A stretch of 64,000 nucleotides of DNA from contig NZ_JBGCUE010000014.1 in NCBI RefSeq assembly GCF_041102575.1, forward strand, positions 42,485 through 106,484, written 5' to 3'. The stretch comes from Tenuifilum sp. 4138str (GTDB lineage: Bacteria; Bacteroidota; Bacteroidia; Bacteroidales; Tenuifilaceae). Positions 1 to 8,941 of the stretch are shown piece by piece. The number at the start of each line of letters is the position of its first letter. The stretch's first letter is position 1. The notes below the pieces were generated by a model. That model had not been told where the DNA came from. It ran no database searches and was given only the letters and a program-made list of their open reading frames with translations. Made by a program: the position numbers and the translations under genes.

Positions 1-802
1 CTTTACCCACGTGTTGGTTTAACTCTTTAGGAAGTTTAAGTCCTGAAGGAGGGTAGTACTGTGACATAAGTGAGATGTAAAGTCTTGGGGAAATCTCCTC
101 GGCAAGGAAGTTGAGAAGTTTAATGCTGTCGTTGGCATGACCTGGCAGAACTAAATGCCTGATAATCATTCCAAACTCTGCTAAACCCTCGTTGTTTAGG
201 ATTAGGGTTGAACCCTTTTGCCTATACATTTCTTTAATGGCTTTTGATGCTACCTGAAAATAATCCGATACCCCTGAAAACCTTAGCGCTAATGTGCTGT
301 CGTAATATTTTAAATCGGGTAAGTAAACGTCAACTATACCCTCAAGCATTTTTAGGGTTTCAACCTTATCGTATCCATTGGAGTTGTATACAATAATAGG
401 CTTATAGCCCGATTTATTCAATGAATTTACAATATCAACCATCTGGGCCACTTGGTGCGACGGTGAAACAAAGCCAACCATTCCAATACCAGTGTTGAGT
501 ATGCTTTTTATCTCATCAACAATTACTTTAGTATCGGTTAACCAGTTTCTACTTTGCTTTGTATTTCTACTAATTTGGTGGTTTTGGCAGAAAATGCATT
601 GCAGGTTACAATGCGCAAAAAAAACGTTACAAATTCCTTTTTCACCTGATATAATTGGCTCCTCACCTTTGTGAGGAAAAATTGATGATACAACTGGATT
701 TACCCCAACATTACAGAAACCAGTCTGGGCATACCTATCAATGCCGCATTCATGGGGGCATAGGGTGCAGTAGCTTAAATCAAAGATTTTATTTTCATCC
801 AT
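1..802 (-). CDS. PflX-like radical SAM protein, partial (runs off the left edge)
   Basis: About 267 codons are visible, read from an ATG at 802 down to base 1 with no stop, so the C-terminus lies outside the window. The N-terminus has a cysteine-rich segment (YCTLCPHECGIDR, residues 11-23) and then the radical SAM cluster motif CNLQCIFC, with Cys65, Cys69 and Cys72 in CxxxCxxC spacing. That combination is typical of COG1313 (PflX), annotated as pyruvate-formate-lyase-activating-enzyme-like; the true substrate of the family is not known. Near the visible end the motif AEEISPR..ISLMSQYYP also fits this family. It is divergent from the acyl-CoA synthetase gene. No damage is visible. Confidence 0.85.
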   Translation of the reverse strand, partial: MDENKIFDLSYCTLCPHECGIDRYAQTGFCNVGVNPVVSSIFPHKGEEPIISGEKGICNVFFAHCNLQCIFCQNHQISRNTKQSRNWLTDTKVIVDEIKSILNTGIGMVGFVSPSHQVAQMVDIVNSLNKSGYKPIIVYNSNGYDKVETLKMLEGIVDVYLPDLKYYDSTLALRFSGVSDYFQVASKAIKEMYRQKGSTLILNNEGLAEFGMIIRHLVLPGHANDSIKLLNFLAEEISPRLYISLMSQYYPPSGLKLPKELNQHVGK

Positions 803-899
803 GCCACAAAAATACTAAACCTATTTTAGGTATGATTAGGTGAGTTGCAAAACAAAATTTTATAGTTTTGTCTATGCTAATGGTGAAAATTTTGAAACG

Positions 900-2807
900 A
901 TGAAAACAATAATCGATCTTTTTGAGGAGAGCGTAAGTAAGTTTTCCGATAATCCTTACATTTGGGAGAAAGTAACCGATAGGTACGAACCAACATCTTA
1001 CACCCAAACACGAACTGAGGTTTACCGTTTAGCTGCAGGGCTATTAAGCCTTGGAGTAAAGAAAGATGACAAGATTGCGTTACTGAGCGAAGGACGCAAG
1101 CTTTGGGTAATAAGTGAATTGGGGATACTCTATACTGGTGCTGTAAATGTTCCTCTTTCGGTAAAGCTAGATGGTAATGACTTACTATTCCGATTGGTTC
1201 ATTCCGAAACATCTATGATTTTTGTATCGGGACAGCAAGCATCAAAGGTTGAAAAGTTACGCTCACAGTTACCTAACGTCAAAAGGGTAATATACCTCGA
1301 TCAGCCGGAAAGGTTAGAGGGCGACGATCTGTTCGTTGGTGATGTTTTAAAGCTAGGCGAAGAATTTCTTAAGAATAACCCCGGAAAAGTTGAGGAGGTT
1401 TCAAAAAGCATTAAACCTGCCGATTATGCCAATATCAGCTATACTTCAGGCACCACAGCCGATCCTAAGGGTATAATTCTTTCGCATAGAAACTACACTG
1501 CTAATGTTGAGCAGGCCTTAACCCTTATGGAGATACCTGTTCATTATAAAACGCTGCTAATTCTCCCGCTCGACCACTGCTTTGCGCATGTAGCCGGTTT
1601 ATACTCATTTATGGCTAAGGGAGCAAGTATAGCTACCGTTCAGGTTGGCAAGACCCCCATGGATACTTTGAAAAATATCCCCATAAACATCAAGGAGCTT
1701 AAACCAAACCTTTTACTCAGCGTGCCCGCTTTAGCCAAGAACTTCAAAAAAAATATTGAAAACGGCATAAGGGCAAAGGGAAAATTTACTGAGGCGCTTT
1801 TTAACCACGCCCTGAAAATCTCCTACAAGTACAATAAGGAGGGTTGGAATAAGGGAACCGGCTTTACTTTCATTTACAAGCCCCTTATATGGCTTTACGA
1901 TAAAATTTTATTCAGCAAAATACGCGAGGTATTTGGTGGTGAGCTCGATTTCTTCATTGGTGGCGGGGCATTACTTGATATTGAGCTACAACGCTTTTAC
2001 TATGCCATTGGAATTCCAATGCTACAAGGCTACGGATTGTCGGAAGCAACTCCCATTATCAGTTCAAACTCGTTAAAACGCCATAAACTGGGTTCATCGG
2101 GTCACCTGGTAAAATACCTTGAACTTAAAATTTGCGATGAGAATGGCAATGAACTACCTGTAGGGGAAAAAGGCGAAATTGTTGTCAAGGGCGAGAACGT
2201 AATGGTGGGTTACTGGAAGAACGAGAAGGCAACCGCCGAAACGGTGCGCGATGGATGGCTTTACACTGGCGATATGGGATACATGGACAAGGATGGCTTC
2301 CTTTACGTTTTAGGAAGGTTCAAAAGCTTGCTTATTGCCAGCGATGGCGAAAAGTATAGCCCCGAAGGAATTGAAGAGTCGTTGGTTCAGCACTCCAAGT
2401 TTATTGATAGTGTTGTGCTTCACAACAACCAAAAGCCTTACACCACAGCCCTAATTGTTCCCTCAAAGGAGGCACTGAAAAAAGCCATTGCGGCTAAGGG
2501 TATCGACCCTGAATCGCACGAAGCCGCCAAGGAGGCCATTGCCATAATAAACAATGAGATAGCCCGCTTTAAACCCGGTGGCGAGTTTGGCGATATGTTC
2601 CCTGAACGATGGCTACCTACAACCTTTGCCATTCTTGATGAACCCTTTACTGAGCAGAACGGTTTAGTTAATAGTACACTGAAGGTAGTTAGAGGAAAAG
2701 TTGAAAAACTCTATGAGAATCGCCTGGAATTCATGTACACCCCAAGTGGCAAAAATATTGTTAACGATGCAAATATCCAGTCGGTTCAAAGCTTACTTAA
2801 AAATTAA
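900..2807 (+). CDS. AMP-dependent acyl-CoA synthetase (long-chain fatty acid-CoA ligase type)
   Basis: About 635 residues. It should activate a fatty acid with ATP to an acyl-adenylate and transfer it to CoA at the membrane or in the cytoplasm. Visible motifs are the phosphate-binding loop YTSGTTADPKG (about residue 180), the adenylate-binding GYGLSEATP (about 380), and GWLYTGDMGY followed by LGRFKSLLIASDGEKYSPE, the hinge and C-terminal lysine region. An open frame extends upstream to 840, but a promoter-like TAGTTTTG at 863-870 and the family N-terminus (MKTIIDLFEESV) favour the ATG at 900. It is transcribed alone, with a terminator just after it. Chain-length preference cannot be read from the sequence. 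Confidence 0.9.
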   Translation: MKTIIDLFEESVSKFSDNPYIWEKVTDRYEPTSYTQTRTEVYRLAAGLLSLGVKKDDKIALLSEGRKLWVISELGILYTGAVNVPLSVKLDGNDLLFRLVHSETSMIFVSGQQASKVEKLRSQLPNVKRVIYLDQPERLEGDDLFVGDVLKLGEEFLKNNPGKVEEVSKSIKPADYANISYTSGTTADPKGIILSHRNYTANVEQALTLMEIPVHYKTLLILPLDHCFAHVAGLYSFMAKGASIATVQVGKTPMDTLKNIPINIKELKPNLLLSVPALAKNFKKNIENGIRAKGKFTEALFNHALKISYKYNKEGWNKGTGFTFIYKPLIWLYDKILFSKIREVFGGELDFFIGGGALLDIELQRFYYAIGIPMLQGYGLSEATPIISSNSLKRHKLGSSGHLVKYLELKICDENGNELPVGEKGEIVVKGENVMVGYWKNEKATAETVRDGWLYTGDMGYMDKDGFLYVLGRFKSLLIASDGEKYSPEGIEESLVQHSKFIDSVVLHNNQKPYTTALIVPSKEALKKAIAAKGIDPESHEAAKEAIAIINNEIARFKPGGEFGDMFPERWLPTTFAILDEPFTEQNGLVNSTLKVVRGKVEKLYENRLEFMYTPSGKNIVNDANIQSVQSLLKN

Positions 2808-2833
2808 GAACTATATCATCACAAATTTGTTGT

Positions 2834-2866
2834 AAGGAGGGCACTTAAATGTCCTCCTTTTTTTTA
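2834..2866 (+). terminator. Intrinsic terminator after the acyl-CoA synthetase gene
   Basis: Inverted repeat AAGGAGG...CCTCCTT (with further CA/TG pairing inward) followed by a run of eight or more T. It ends the acyl-CoA synthetase transcript 27 bases after its stop codon. Confidence 0.85.
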
Positions 2867-2890
2867 ACTTTACTAAAAAGACTTTAACGC

Positions 2891-3358
2891 ATGGAACGAT
2901 ACCTTAAAGCACTACAAAGGGGAATAATTTACTTAACCCTTTTTATTATCTCGCTACTATTAATTATAGCGTTAATTGACGTTTTTATTAAGCTATACGA
3001 TGGGTTGATAAATAATCCACTTCGAGCTTTTATTGAATTGCAATATCCTCAGCTTATCGATTTATTTTTAGTAATTATTATTGGGGTTGAGCTACTGGAA
3101 ACCATAAAAGGTTTCCTCAGGGACGAGATACTCCATGTGGAGCTTGTGGTTTTGGTTGCCATAATTGCTATCTCACGCAAGGTTATAGTATGGGGAATTT
3201 CAAAAACCACATCGCAGGAGATGTTTTCCCTGGCTGCCATGCTGGCTGCCCTGGCATTAACCTATTGGGTTATTAAAACTTGCTATAAAAAGAAGTATAA
3301 CAAGTTAGGGTCAAACCTTCCAAAGGCAAATTCTAGTTGTGGCGATGTTAATGTTTGA
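2891..3358 (+). CDS. PsiE-family inner membrane protein
   Basis: 155 residues with four hydrophobic segments: about 12-32, 53-72, 82-102 and 112-129. The segment IIIGVELLETIKGFLRDE followed by HVELVVLVAIIAISRKVI matches the pattern of the phosphate-starvation-inducible PsiE family, including the conserved His-Glu pair and the ARK/SRK motif. The family's biochemical role is not known. The gene sits alone between a terminator and a methyltransferase gene. The assignment rests on motif pattern and topology. Confidence 0.75.
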   Translation: MERYLKALQRGIIYLTLFIISLLLIIALIDVFIKLYDGLINNPLRAFIELQYPQLIDLFLVIIIGVELLETIKGFLRDEILHVELVVLVAIIAISRKVIVWGISKTTSQEMFSLAAMLAALALTYWVIKTCYKKKYNKLGSNLPKANSSCGDVNV

Positions 3359-3449
3359 TAATATTAGGTGTAATAAACTTTTTTTAACACATCCAGCGGA
3401 GGTTTAAACTACCCTGGGGCTTACCTTAGCATTTCATAGAATAGCGAAA

Positions 3450-4259
3450 ATGAGAAAGGGAGCCTTGGGGATTTTGATGAGTTATCTTCATTTCAGGAAG
3501 AAATGCTTACCGAAAGGGGGATATGGCATACATTCACCTTTTGTTTTTGATCTGTATACCACTACAATTGAAAACGATAGCAGGGAATCGGTCTTTGAGA
3601 GTATTGAAGTGTACCGCAAGGAGCTGTTAGGCTGCGATATTGGAATTATTCGTAAATCGATTGCCGAAAGCCTGAATGGGGGATTTAGAGGAGAACTGGT
3701 TAAGCTAAGTAGAATTGCCCGAACTGCTTCTGTACCACCACACCTGGGGAGGTTGCTATACAGGATTGTAAATCGCTTTAAACCCAATGTAATGCTCGAA
3801 CTTGGAACATCGGTTGGTATTAGCTCAATGTACATTGCCAAGGCAAACCCACAAGGAGTTCTTTATACCATTGAAGGCGATGAAGCAGTTTTTGGAATTG
3901 CCCAAAAACGTTTCGATACCATGAATATTACAAATATTAAACCCATTTGTGGTATATTTGAAACAGAATTGCCAAGTATTGCAAGGGAAGTACCCGGTTT
4001 CGATTTTGTTTTTATTGACGGTGACCATAACGGGACTAAACTTTTGCAGTATTTCAACGTCATACTTCCAAAGTTAAATGAAAATTCAGTGGTTGTGGTT
4101 GACGATATTCGCTGGAGTAACGATATGGAAGATGCCTGGAGGGAACTCAAGGCCAACAGGCAAGTGTCAGTTTCCATTGACCTGTTTAGGTGTGGAGTGC
4201 TTTTCTTCAGGAAAGGCATAGCCAAACAAAATTTTATGCTTCGATACGGACCATTCTAA
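3450..4259 (+). CDS. Class I SAM-dependent methyltransferase (O-methyltransferase-like)
   Basis: 269 residues. The SAM-binding motif I is MLELGTSVGISSMYIA (about residues 115-130), followed by an acidic residue in YTIEGDE (motif II). FDFVFIDGDH and VVVVDDIRW are the motif IV/V region seen in O-methyltransferases of the caffeoyl-CoA/class I type. The N-terminal 100 residues (GYGIHSPFVFDL) are a Bacteroidota-type extension. It lies 26 bases upstream of an ABC ATPase gene on the same strand and may be cotranscribed. The substrate is unknown. Confidence 0.8.
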   Translation: MRKGALGILMSYLHFRKKCLPKGGYGIHSPFVFDLYTTTIENDSRESVFESIEVYRKELLGCDIGIIRKSIAESLNGGFRGELVKLSRIARTASVPPHLGRLLYRIVNRFKPNVMLELGTSVGISSMYIAKANPQGVLYTIEGDEAVFGIAQKRFDTMNITNIKPICGIFETELPSIAREVPGFDFVFIDGDHNGTKLLQYFNVILPKLNENSVVVVDDIRWSNDMEDAWRELKANRQVSVSIDLFRCGVLFFRKGIAKQNFMLRYGPF

Positions 4260-4284
4260 CAAGTAAAATATAATAACCTAGTAT

Positions 4285-5016
4285 ATGAGCGAGCATTACT
4301 TAATCAACATTACAAACATTAAAAAGTACTACCAGGTAGGAAGCGTTGTTGTGAAAGCCTTAAAAGGGGTCGACCTAACCATAAAACGTAATGAGTATGT
4401 AGCAATTATGGGGCCTTCGGGTTCTGGAAAATCAACCCTGATGAACATTCTGGGTTGTTTGGATACGCCAACCGATGGTACCTATATACTCAATGGAACA
4501 GATGTAAGCAAGTTGTCCGACGACCGGTTAGCCGAAATCCGTAATAAGGAAATTGGGTTTGTTTTCCAAACCTTCAACCTCTTACCCCGTTACACTGCAC
4601 TCGATAATGTAATGCTACCGCTAATTTATGCCGGAATACCAAAACATGAGCGTATTGAAATGGCAAAGTTAGCCCTTAAGAATGTTGGGCTTGACGACCG
4701 AATGGAACATAAACCAAACGAGCTCTCTGGCGGTCAGCGTCAGCGCGTTGCCGTGGCACGAGCCCTAGTAAATAGCCCTTCTATCATTCTCGCCGATGAG
4801 CCTACTGGTAACCTCGACTCAAAAACATCTATCGATATTATGAACCTTTTCGAGGATATCTATGAGCAAGGCAATACCATAATTGTTGTTACCCACGAGG
4901 AGGATATTGCCCGCCATGCCCGGAGAATTGTTAGGCTCCGTGATGGTCATATTGAGTCGGATGAACCAAATCCAAACCCTATTCTAAGGCAAAAAGTTGT
5001 AATTACTGAACAATAA
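4285..5016 (+). CDS. ABC transporter ATP-binding protein, LolD/MacB type
   Basis: 243 residues, a full-length nucleotide-binding domain. Walker A is GPSGSGKST (about residue 43), the Q-loop lies in [14 protein letters not shown], the signature is [15 protein letters not shown], Walker B is [12 protein letters not shown], and the switch His is in VVTHEED. The Q-loop and D-loop sequences are those of the LolD/MacB/FtsE-like group, which powers lipoprotein release or efflux and cell-envelope work. No permease gene is adjacent, so the membrane partner must be encoded elsewhere. Confidence 0.9.
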   Translation: MSEHYLINITNIKKYYQVGSVVVKALKGVDLTIKRNEYVAIMGPSGSGKSTLMNILGCLDTPTDGTYILNGTDVSKLSDDRLAEIRNKEIGFVFQTFNLLPRYTALDNVMLPLIYAGIPKHERIEMAKLALKNVGLDDRMEHKPNELSGGQRQRVAVARALVNSPSIILADEPTGNLDSKTSIDIMNLFEDIYEQGNTIIVVTHEEDIARHARRIVRLRDGHIESDEPNPNPILRQKVVITEQ

Positions 5017-5093
5017 ATATTGGTTTGCGTTGATTTAAATATTTCTTGTTTAAACAAGGTAGATAAACTATATTGCAACGCAACAATTATTGT

Positions 5094-5642
5094 ATGAAAA
5101 TTTACACAAAAACAGGCGATAAGGGCTCAACATCGCTGATAGGCGGAACTCGCGTTCCCAAGTACCATCCACGGATTGAAACCTATGGCACAGTAGATGA
5201 GCTGATTGCATTCACCGGTTTGCTCCGCGACCAGGATATCGATAGACACACTGTTGAAACCCTCATATTTATTCAGGATAGGTTAATGAACTGTGCATCG
5301 ATACTTGCTGCGGACTGCACCGATTGCAAGGTAAGGATACCTAAGATTGAAAGCGCCGATATACAACGTCTGGAGAATGAGATTGATGCCATGGATGCTC
5401 AGCTTGAGCCTTTAACATCGTTTGTGCTACCCGGAGGTCATCCGGTTGTTTCGTTTTGCCATGTTTGCCGAACCGTTTGCCGCAGAGCCGAACGTTTGGT
5501 TACTCACCTAGCTGAAGAAACACCACTCCCTGAAAATCTTGTAGTTTTCCTTAACCGGCTTAGCGATTACTTTTTTACCCTTTCACGGAAACTTGGCAAG
5601 GATTTTGGAGTTGAGCAAATAAAATGGCAGCCTAATTTGTAA
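5094..5642 (+). CDS. Cob(I)alamin adenosyltransferase, PduO type
   Basis: 182 residues. It should transfer the adenosyl group of ATP to cob(I)alamin (or cobyrinic acid a,c-diamide) to make adenosylcobalamin. Visible family motifs are YTKTGDKGSTSLIGG (ATP-binding N-terminus), YGTVDELIAF, and LPGGHPVVSFCHVCRTVCRRAER with LNRLSDYFFTLSR near the C-terminus. An open frame starts at a TTG at 5073, but the ATG at 5094 (MKIYTKTGDKG) is the standard family start. There is no cobalamin riboswitch-like sequence in the short upstream gap. Confidence 0.92.
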   Translation: MKIYTKTGDKGSTSLIGGTRVPKYHPRIETYGTVDELIAFTGLLRDQDIDRHTVETLIFIQDRLMNCASILAADCTDCKVRIPKIESADIQRLENEIDAMDAQLEPLTSFVLPGGHPVVSFCHVCRTVCRRAERLVTHLAEETPLPENLVVFLNRLSDYFFTLSRKLGKDFGVEQIKWQPNL

Positions 5643-5664
5643 TTCCAAAAAATTTATATATTTG
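5636..5664 (+). promoter_or_regulatory. Bacteroidota-type promoter for the DUF2795 gene
   Basis: TTTG at 5636-5639, 17 bases, then TATATTTG (TAnnTTTG) at 5657-5664. The predicted start site is near 5671, about 55 bases before the ATG. Confidence 0.7.
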
Positions 5665-5669
5665 TGTGG

Positions 5670-5696
5670 TTGTCAATAAAGATATTTTACTGACAA
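5670..5696. promoter_or_regulatory. Inverted repeat in the leader of the DUF2795 gene
   Basis: TTGTCA at 5670-5675 and TGACAA at 5691-5696, 15 AT-rich bases apart, placed at the predicted transcription start. It could be an operator or an mRNA hairpin. No factor is recognised. Confidence 0.4.
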
Positions 5697-5724
5697 TCAG
5701 TTTTTTAATAAACTTAAAAGCACT

Positions 5725-5946
5725 ATGTATTGGACATTAGAATTAGCATCCAAGTTAGAAGATGCACCATGGCCAGCAACAAAGGAAGAGTTAATTGATT
5801 ACGCCATTCGTTCTGGCGCACCTCTTGAGGTAATTGAAAATCTTCAGGAGCTGGAGGACGATAATGAAATTTACGAGAGCATTGAAGATATCTGGCCCGA
5901 CTATCCTACAAAAGAAGACTTTCTTTTTAACGAGGATGAGTACTAA
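5725..5946 (+). CDS. DUF2795 family small acidic protein
   Basis: 73 residues, strongly acidic toward the C-terminus. The sequence MYWTLELASKLEDAPWPATKEELIDYAIRSGAP... has the LASKLEDAPWPATK and YAIRSGAP pattern seen in DUF2795-type proteins of Bacteroidota. No catalytic motif is present. It has its own promoter and a shared terminator, so it is a single-gene transcript. The function is unknown. Confidence 0.8.
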   Translation: MYWTLELASKLEDAPWPATKEELIDYAIRSGAPLEVIENLQELEDDNEIYESIEDIWPDYPTKEDFLFNEDEY

Positions 5947-5953
5947 AAAAATT

Positions 5954-5979
5954 AAGGAGAGGTTAACCTCTCCTTTTTC
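5954..5979. terminator. Bidirectional terminator between convergent genes
   Basis: A perfect 22-base palindrome AAGGAGAGGTTAACCTCTCCTT at 5954-5975, with T-rich DNA to the right and A-rich DNA to the left. It can terminate both the DUF2795 gene and the minus-strand OstA-like gene. Confidence 0.8.
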
Positions 5980-5980
5980 C

Positions 5981-7573
5981 TTATTTGCTTTTGCTGCCTA
6001 GTATTTCGAGTCGCTTTTTATTACCAAGTTCCACCGGTTGCACCTTAAAGTCCCTTGGTATTATGCTGTTCCTATTAGCCGGACGTTTAGCCTCATGCCA
6101 TTTGAAACCCTTAAGCATAACATCTTCCTGTTCAACTTTCTCAATGGGGTAAAGGTTTGATGATGGTTTCTCGCGGAAGGTAACCCGGCTTACTTTATTA
6201 TCCTTTACCAGGATTGAAATTTTTGCACTCTCGGAACGGTTGGCTAATGTAAGAGTGTTGCCATCGCGTATAAAGTAAACCGCTTGCCCATTTCCATTTA
6301 CATCAATCTTTTCCGCCTTACCGTTATTAAAAAATGCGGTTATGGTTTTACCTTTAATCTGGTTGTAAAATTTGTCTTGCTCAAATGAGGTAATGAAGGC
6401 ATTGCCGTTAAAATCCATTCGGTTTATTTTGTTATTTTTTGAGTGAATGGTTATGTGTTCGGCAGTCATTTGGTTTACATCGTTCCAGAGGATAGGATCA
6501 ACATACATATCAATTGCCGAGTCGCGGGTGTTGTATAACATTGAGTCGCATAGCCCCTGAACATCGCGCCTGTAAAAAGTAACATTGCCTAGCGCTTTAA
6601 GAATTCTATAGGTGGAGTCCGTTGATTTTTCATGTTTTTTGCTAACTACTTTAAAGTAGTTTGCCTTAAGGAATAAACTATCGGAATCATCAATTAGCAT
6701 CAGGTAGGGGTTGTCCGTTACCTCGGCTTGCTCGGTTTCCTGCCAAAAATTAGCTTTTTGCCCATAGATGTAAGCCCTGTTAACAGTGTCAATTAGCACT
6801 ACATTTCCAATTGCCCGGGCAAACTTACTGGATTTGTCGTAGAAAATGTTGTCGCCAAATATTTTATTCTCCTTGCTAAGTATGTAAGCATTTTGTTGTA
6901 GGTTGGTTTGCTCATTTTTTTTATTGTACCAACCCTTTTCGCAGTAAGCAAAATTATCCTTATTAAAGATGTGGGTTGGTCCAAAGAAGTAAGCAAGTTC
7001 ATTCTTGGTGCTGTAGCTAAGGGAGTCGGTGTATATTGTTCCATCGGGGTCAACCATCACTACGTTTCCAGCAAACGATAGGAGGTTGGAAGAGCGGTTA
7101 AAGTAGCCCCGCTGGCTGGTTAGCTTCGACTCCTTTGAGGTAATTACACCCGGAGTTGTATAGTAGGCAACATTCGTTTTTGAGTTAAAGTATAGGGTTT
7201 GGGTAGTAAGCGTGGTTTCGTCGTCAATTAGTTTAACCTCTTTTCCGGTTATCTTACCTACTGAGGTTTTGCCATCAAAGTGAAGGGTTTGACCGGTTAT
7301 TCGGGTTGAACCCTGTTGAATGCTAACATTACCAAAGGCATCAAACCAGTTATCATCGGGATTATGGTAAGCGCTGTCGCAGACTATACGGGTGTTTTCG
7401 TGCTGAAAGCGTACATTCCCAATATACCTGATAATTTTCTGGCCATCAATATTGAGGTTTTTCATGCTCTTTGCCCCTTCAAACCTAATTCGGGTTTTTT
7501 GTTGAGCTTGAGCGCCTGTGAGCAATCCCAGCAGAATAGGTATAATAATAAGAATACGAAGTATGGATTTCAT
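5981..7573 (-). CDS. OstA/LptA-like organic solvent tolerance domain protein
   Basis: About 530 residues beginning with a signal peptide (MKSILRILIIIPILLGLL..AQAQ). The body is a long series of beta-strand repeats such as IIRYIGNVRFQHENTRIVCD, YFNSKTNVAYYTTPG and FARAIGNVVLID, the pattern of OstA_N/LptA-like beta-jellyroll proteins that carry LPS through the periplasm. It is longer than a single-domain LptA, as is usual for the Bacteroidota OstA-like family. The ATG at 7573 was chosen over 7597 because it begins the signal peptide and leaves an 11-base gap after the upstream chaperone gene. Context with three SurA-like genes supports a role in outer-membrane assembly. Confidence 0.82.
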   Translation of the reverse strand: MKSILRILIIIPILLGLLTGAQAQQKTRIRFEGAKSMKNLNIDGQKIIRYIGNVRFQHENTRIVCDSAYHNPDDNWFDAFGNVSIQQGSTRITGQTLHFDGKTSVGKITGKEVKLIDDETTLTTQTLYFNSKTNVAYYTTPGVITSKESKLTSQRGYFNRSSNLLSFAGNVVMVDPDGTIYTDSLSYSTKNELAYFFGPTHIFNKDNFAYCEKGWYNKKNEQTNLQQNAYILSKENKIFGDNIFYDKSSKFARAIGNVVLIDTVNRAYIYGQKANFWQETEQAEVTDNPYLMLIDDSDSLFLKANYFKVVSKKHEKSTDSTYRILKALGNVTFYRRDVQGLCDSMLYNTRDSAIDMYVDPILWNDVNQMTAEHITIHSKNNKINRMDFNGNAFITSFEQDKFYNQIKGKTITAFFNNGKAEKIDVNGNGQAVYFIRDGNTLTLANRSESAKISILVKDNKVSRVTFREKPSSNLYPIEKVEQEDVMLKGFKWHEAKRPANRNSIIPRDFKVQPVELGNKKRLEILGSKSK

Positions 7574-7584
7574 CTCAATTATGC

Positions 7585-8934
7585 CTACTTTATCCAACCC
7601 TTACTTTGGAAATCGCAACTATGAAAATCATTATCAATCCTGATGTAGAACGATTTTATTTTTTTTGAAACCCAGTCCCTGAGTATCTCGTTTTCCTTAC
7701 TCGACTTGGCCATTTCCTGAATTTTATCGTAATCGTCTTTCAGGTTAGCCTTATGGGCAGGCACAATTCGTTTAACCTTGATGATTTTAAAAACGATATT
7801 TGCAAGCTCATCGCGCGACTCAAAGGGTGCGCTATACTCGCCCTCTTTTAGGTCTTTTATTGCATAAAAGTCCGATGGCTGCAAGTGCTCTTTCTCAAAC
7901 AGCGAGGTATTGGTAAAGGGGTTGATCATCAAGCCCTTGTTTAGGTTTGATTTTTTATCCTCGGAGAAACGGAGCGCAGCGTTCTCAAAGGTAATACTAT
8001 CGTTGCGGATAAGCGTGGCAATGCTGTCGAGCTTTTGAACTGCTTTTGAAAGCAAATCGGTTGTGAACTGAGGTTTGAGAAGGATATGCCTAACGTTTAC
8101 CTGGTCGTTTCGTCGTTCAATCATCTGGATGATGTGCAATCCGTACTCGGTTTCCACCACCTGGCTAATTTGACCTTCCTTAAGGTTAAATGCGGCATCG
8201 GCAAATGCCTTAACAAGCTCTTCGCGTGAACGGAAACCCAACTCTCCGCCCTTTATGGCCGATGCTCTATCCTCAGAGTAGAGGGCGGCAAGGGTTGAAA
8301 ATCGTTCACCATTAAGTATTCGATTACGAATCTCAAGCAGCTTTTCTTTAGCCTCAAGCTTAGCCTTTTCGGCATCGGGGGGATAAATTGCAATCTGTTG
8401 AAGTTCGTACTGCATGGGTATGTCGGGTAGGCTATCGGAGGGAATTTTCTTGTAAAAAGCTTTTACGTCCGATGGGGTTATTTTAACCTTATCTACAATC
8501 TTACGCTGCATCTGCTGGGTTAGCTGTTGCTCGCGTATGATTTCTCTTAAATCATCTTTAATTTCAAATATCGGTTTGTTAAAGTAATTCTCCAGTGCCT
8601 TTTCCGATCCAATTTGATTGATAAAGTACTTTAAACGACGGTCAACTTCGCTTTCAACTGAACCTTCGTTTACCTCAATACTATCAATTTTGGCCTGGGT
8701 TATTAGAAGTTTCTGAATAAGGAGTTGCTCCAATAACTGGCAACGGTCGATATTAGCATTTGTACTGCCTTGCATTTTAATGCGCAGGAGTTCCTGCTCA
8801 ACATCGGATAGAAGTATGCGCTCATTTCCAACAACTGCAATTACCTTGTCGATAGAGATATTTTCCTGCGCGTGCGAACTAAAACTAAACGAAAAAATCA
8901 ATAAAAAAAGTGTAGGTAAACTAAATGCTTTCAT
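7585..8934 (-). CDS. SurA-like periplasmic peptidylprolyl isomerase/chaperone
   Basis: About 449 residues with a signal peptide (MKAFSLPTLFLLIFSFSFSSHAQ). The N-terminal chaperone region (IDKVIAVVGNERILLSDVEQELLR) matches SurA_N. The first parvulin domain is centred on IALYSED...GGELGFRSREELVKAFADAAFNLKEGQIS..VETEYGLHIIQM (about residues 195-295). A second, weaker one follows. It should assist folding of outer-membrane beta-barrels. The ATG at 8934 starts the signal peptide; the longer frame to 9009 overlaps the upstream gene. It belongs to a minus-strand operon of three such genes. Confidence 0.88.
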   Translation of the reverse strand: MKAFSLPTLFLLIFSFSFSSHAQENISIDKVIAVVGNERILLSDVEQELLRIKMQGSTNANIDRCQLLEQLLIQKLLITQAKIDSIEVNEGSVESEVDRRLKYFINQIGSEKALENYFNKPIFEIKDDLREIIREQQLTQQMQRKIVDKVKITPSDVKAFYKKIPSDSLPDIPMQYELQQIAIYPPDAEKAKLEAKEKLLEIRNRILNGERFSTLAALYSEDRASAIKGGELGFRSREELVKAFADAAFNLKEGQISQVVETEYGLHIIQMIERRNDQVNVRHILLKPQFTTDLLSKAVQKLDSIATLIRNDSITFENAALRFSEDKKSNLNKGLMINPFTNTSLFEKEHLQPSDFYAIKDLKEGEYSAPFESRDELANIVFKIIKVKRIVPAHKANLKDDYDKIQEMAKSSKENEILRDWVSKKIKSFYIRIDNDFHSCDFQSKGWIK

Positions 8935-8941
8935 GGTTGTA

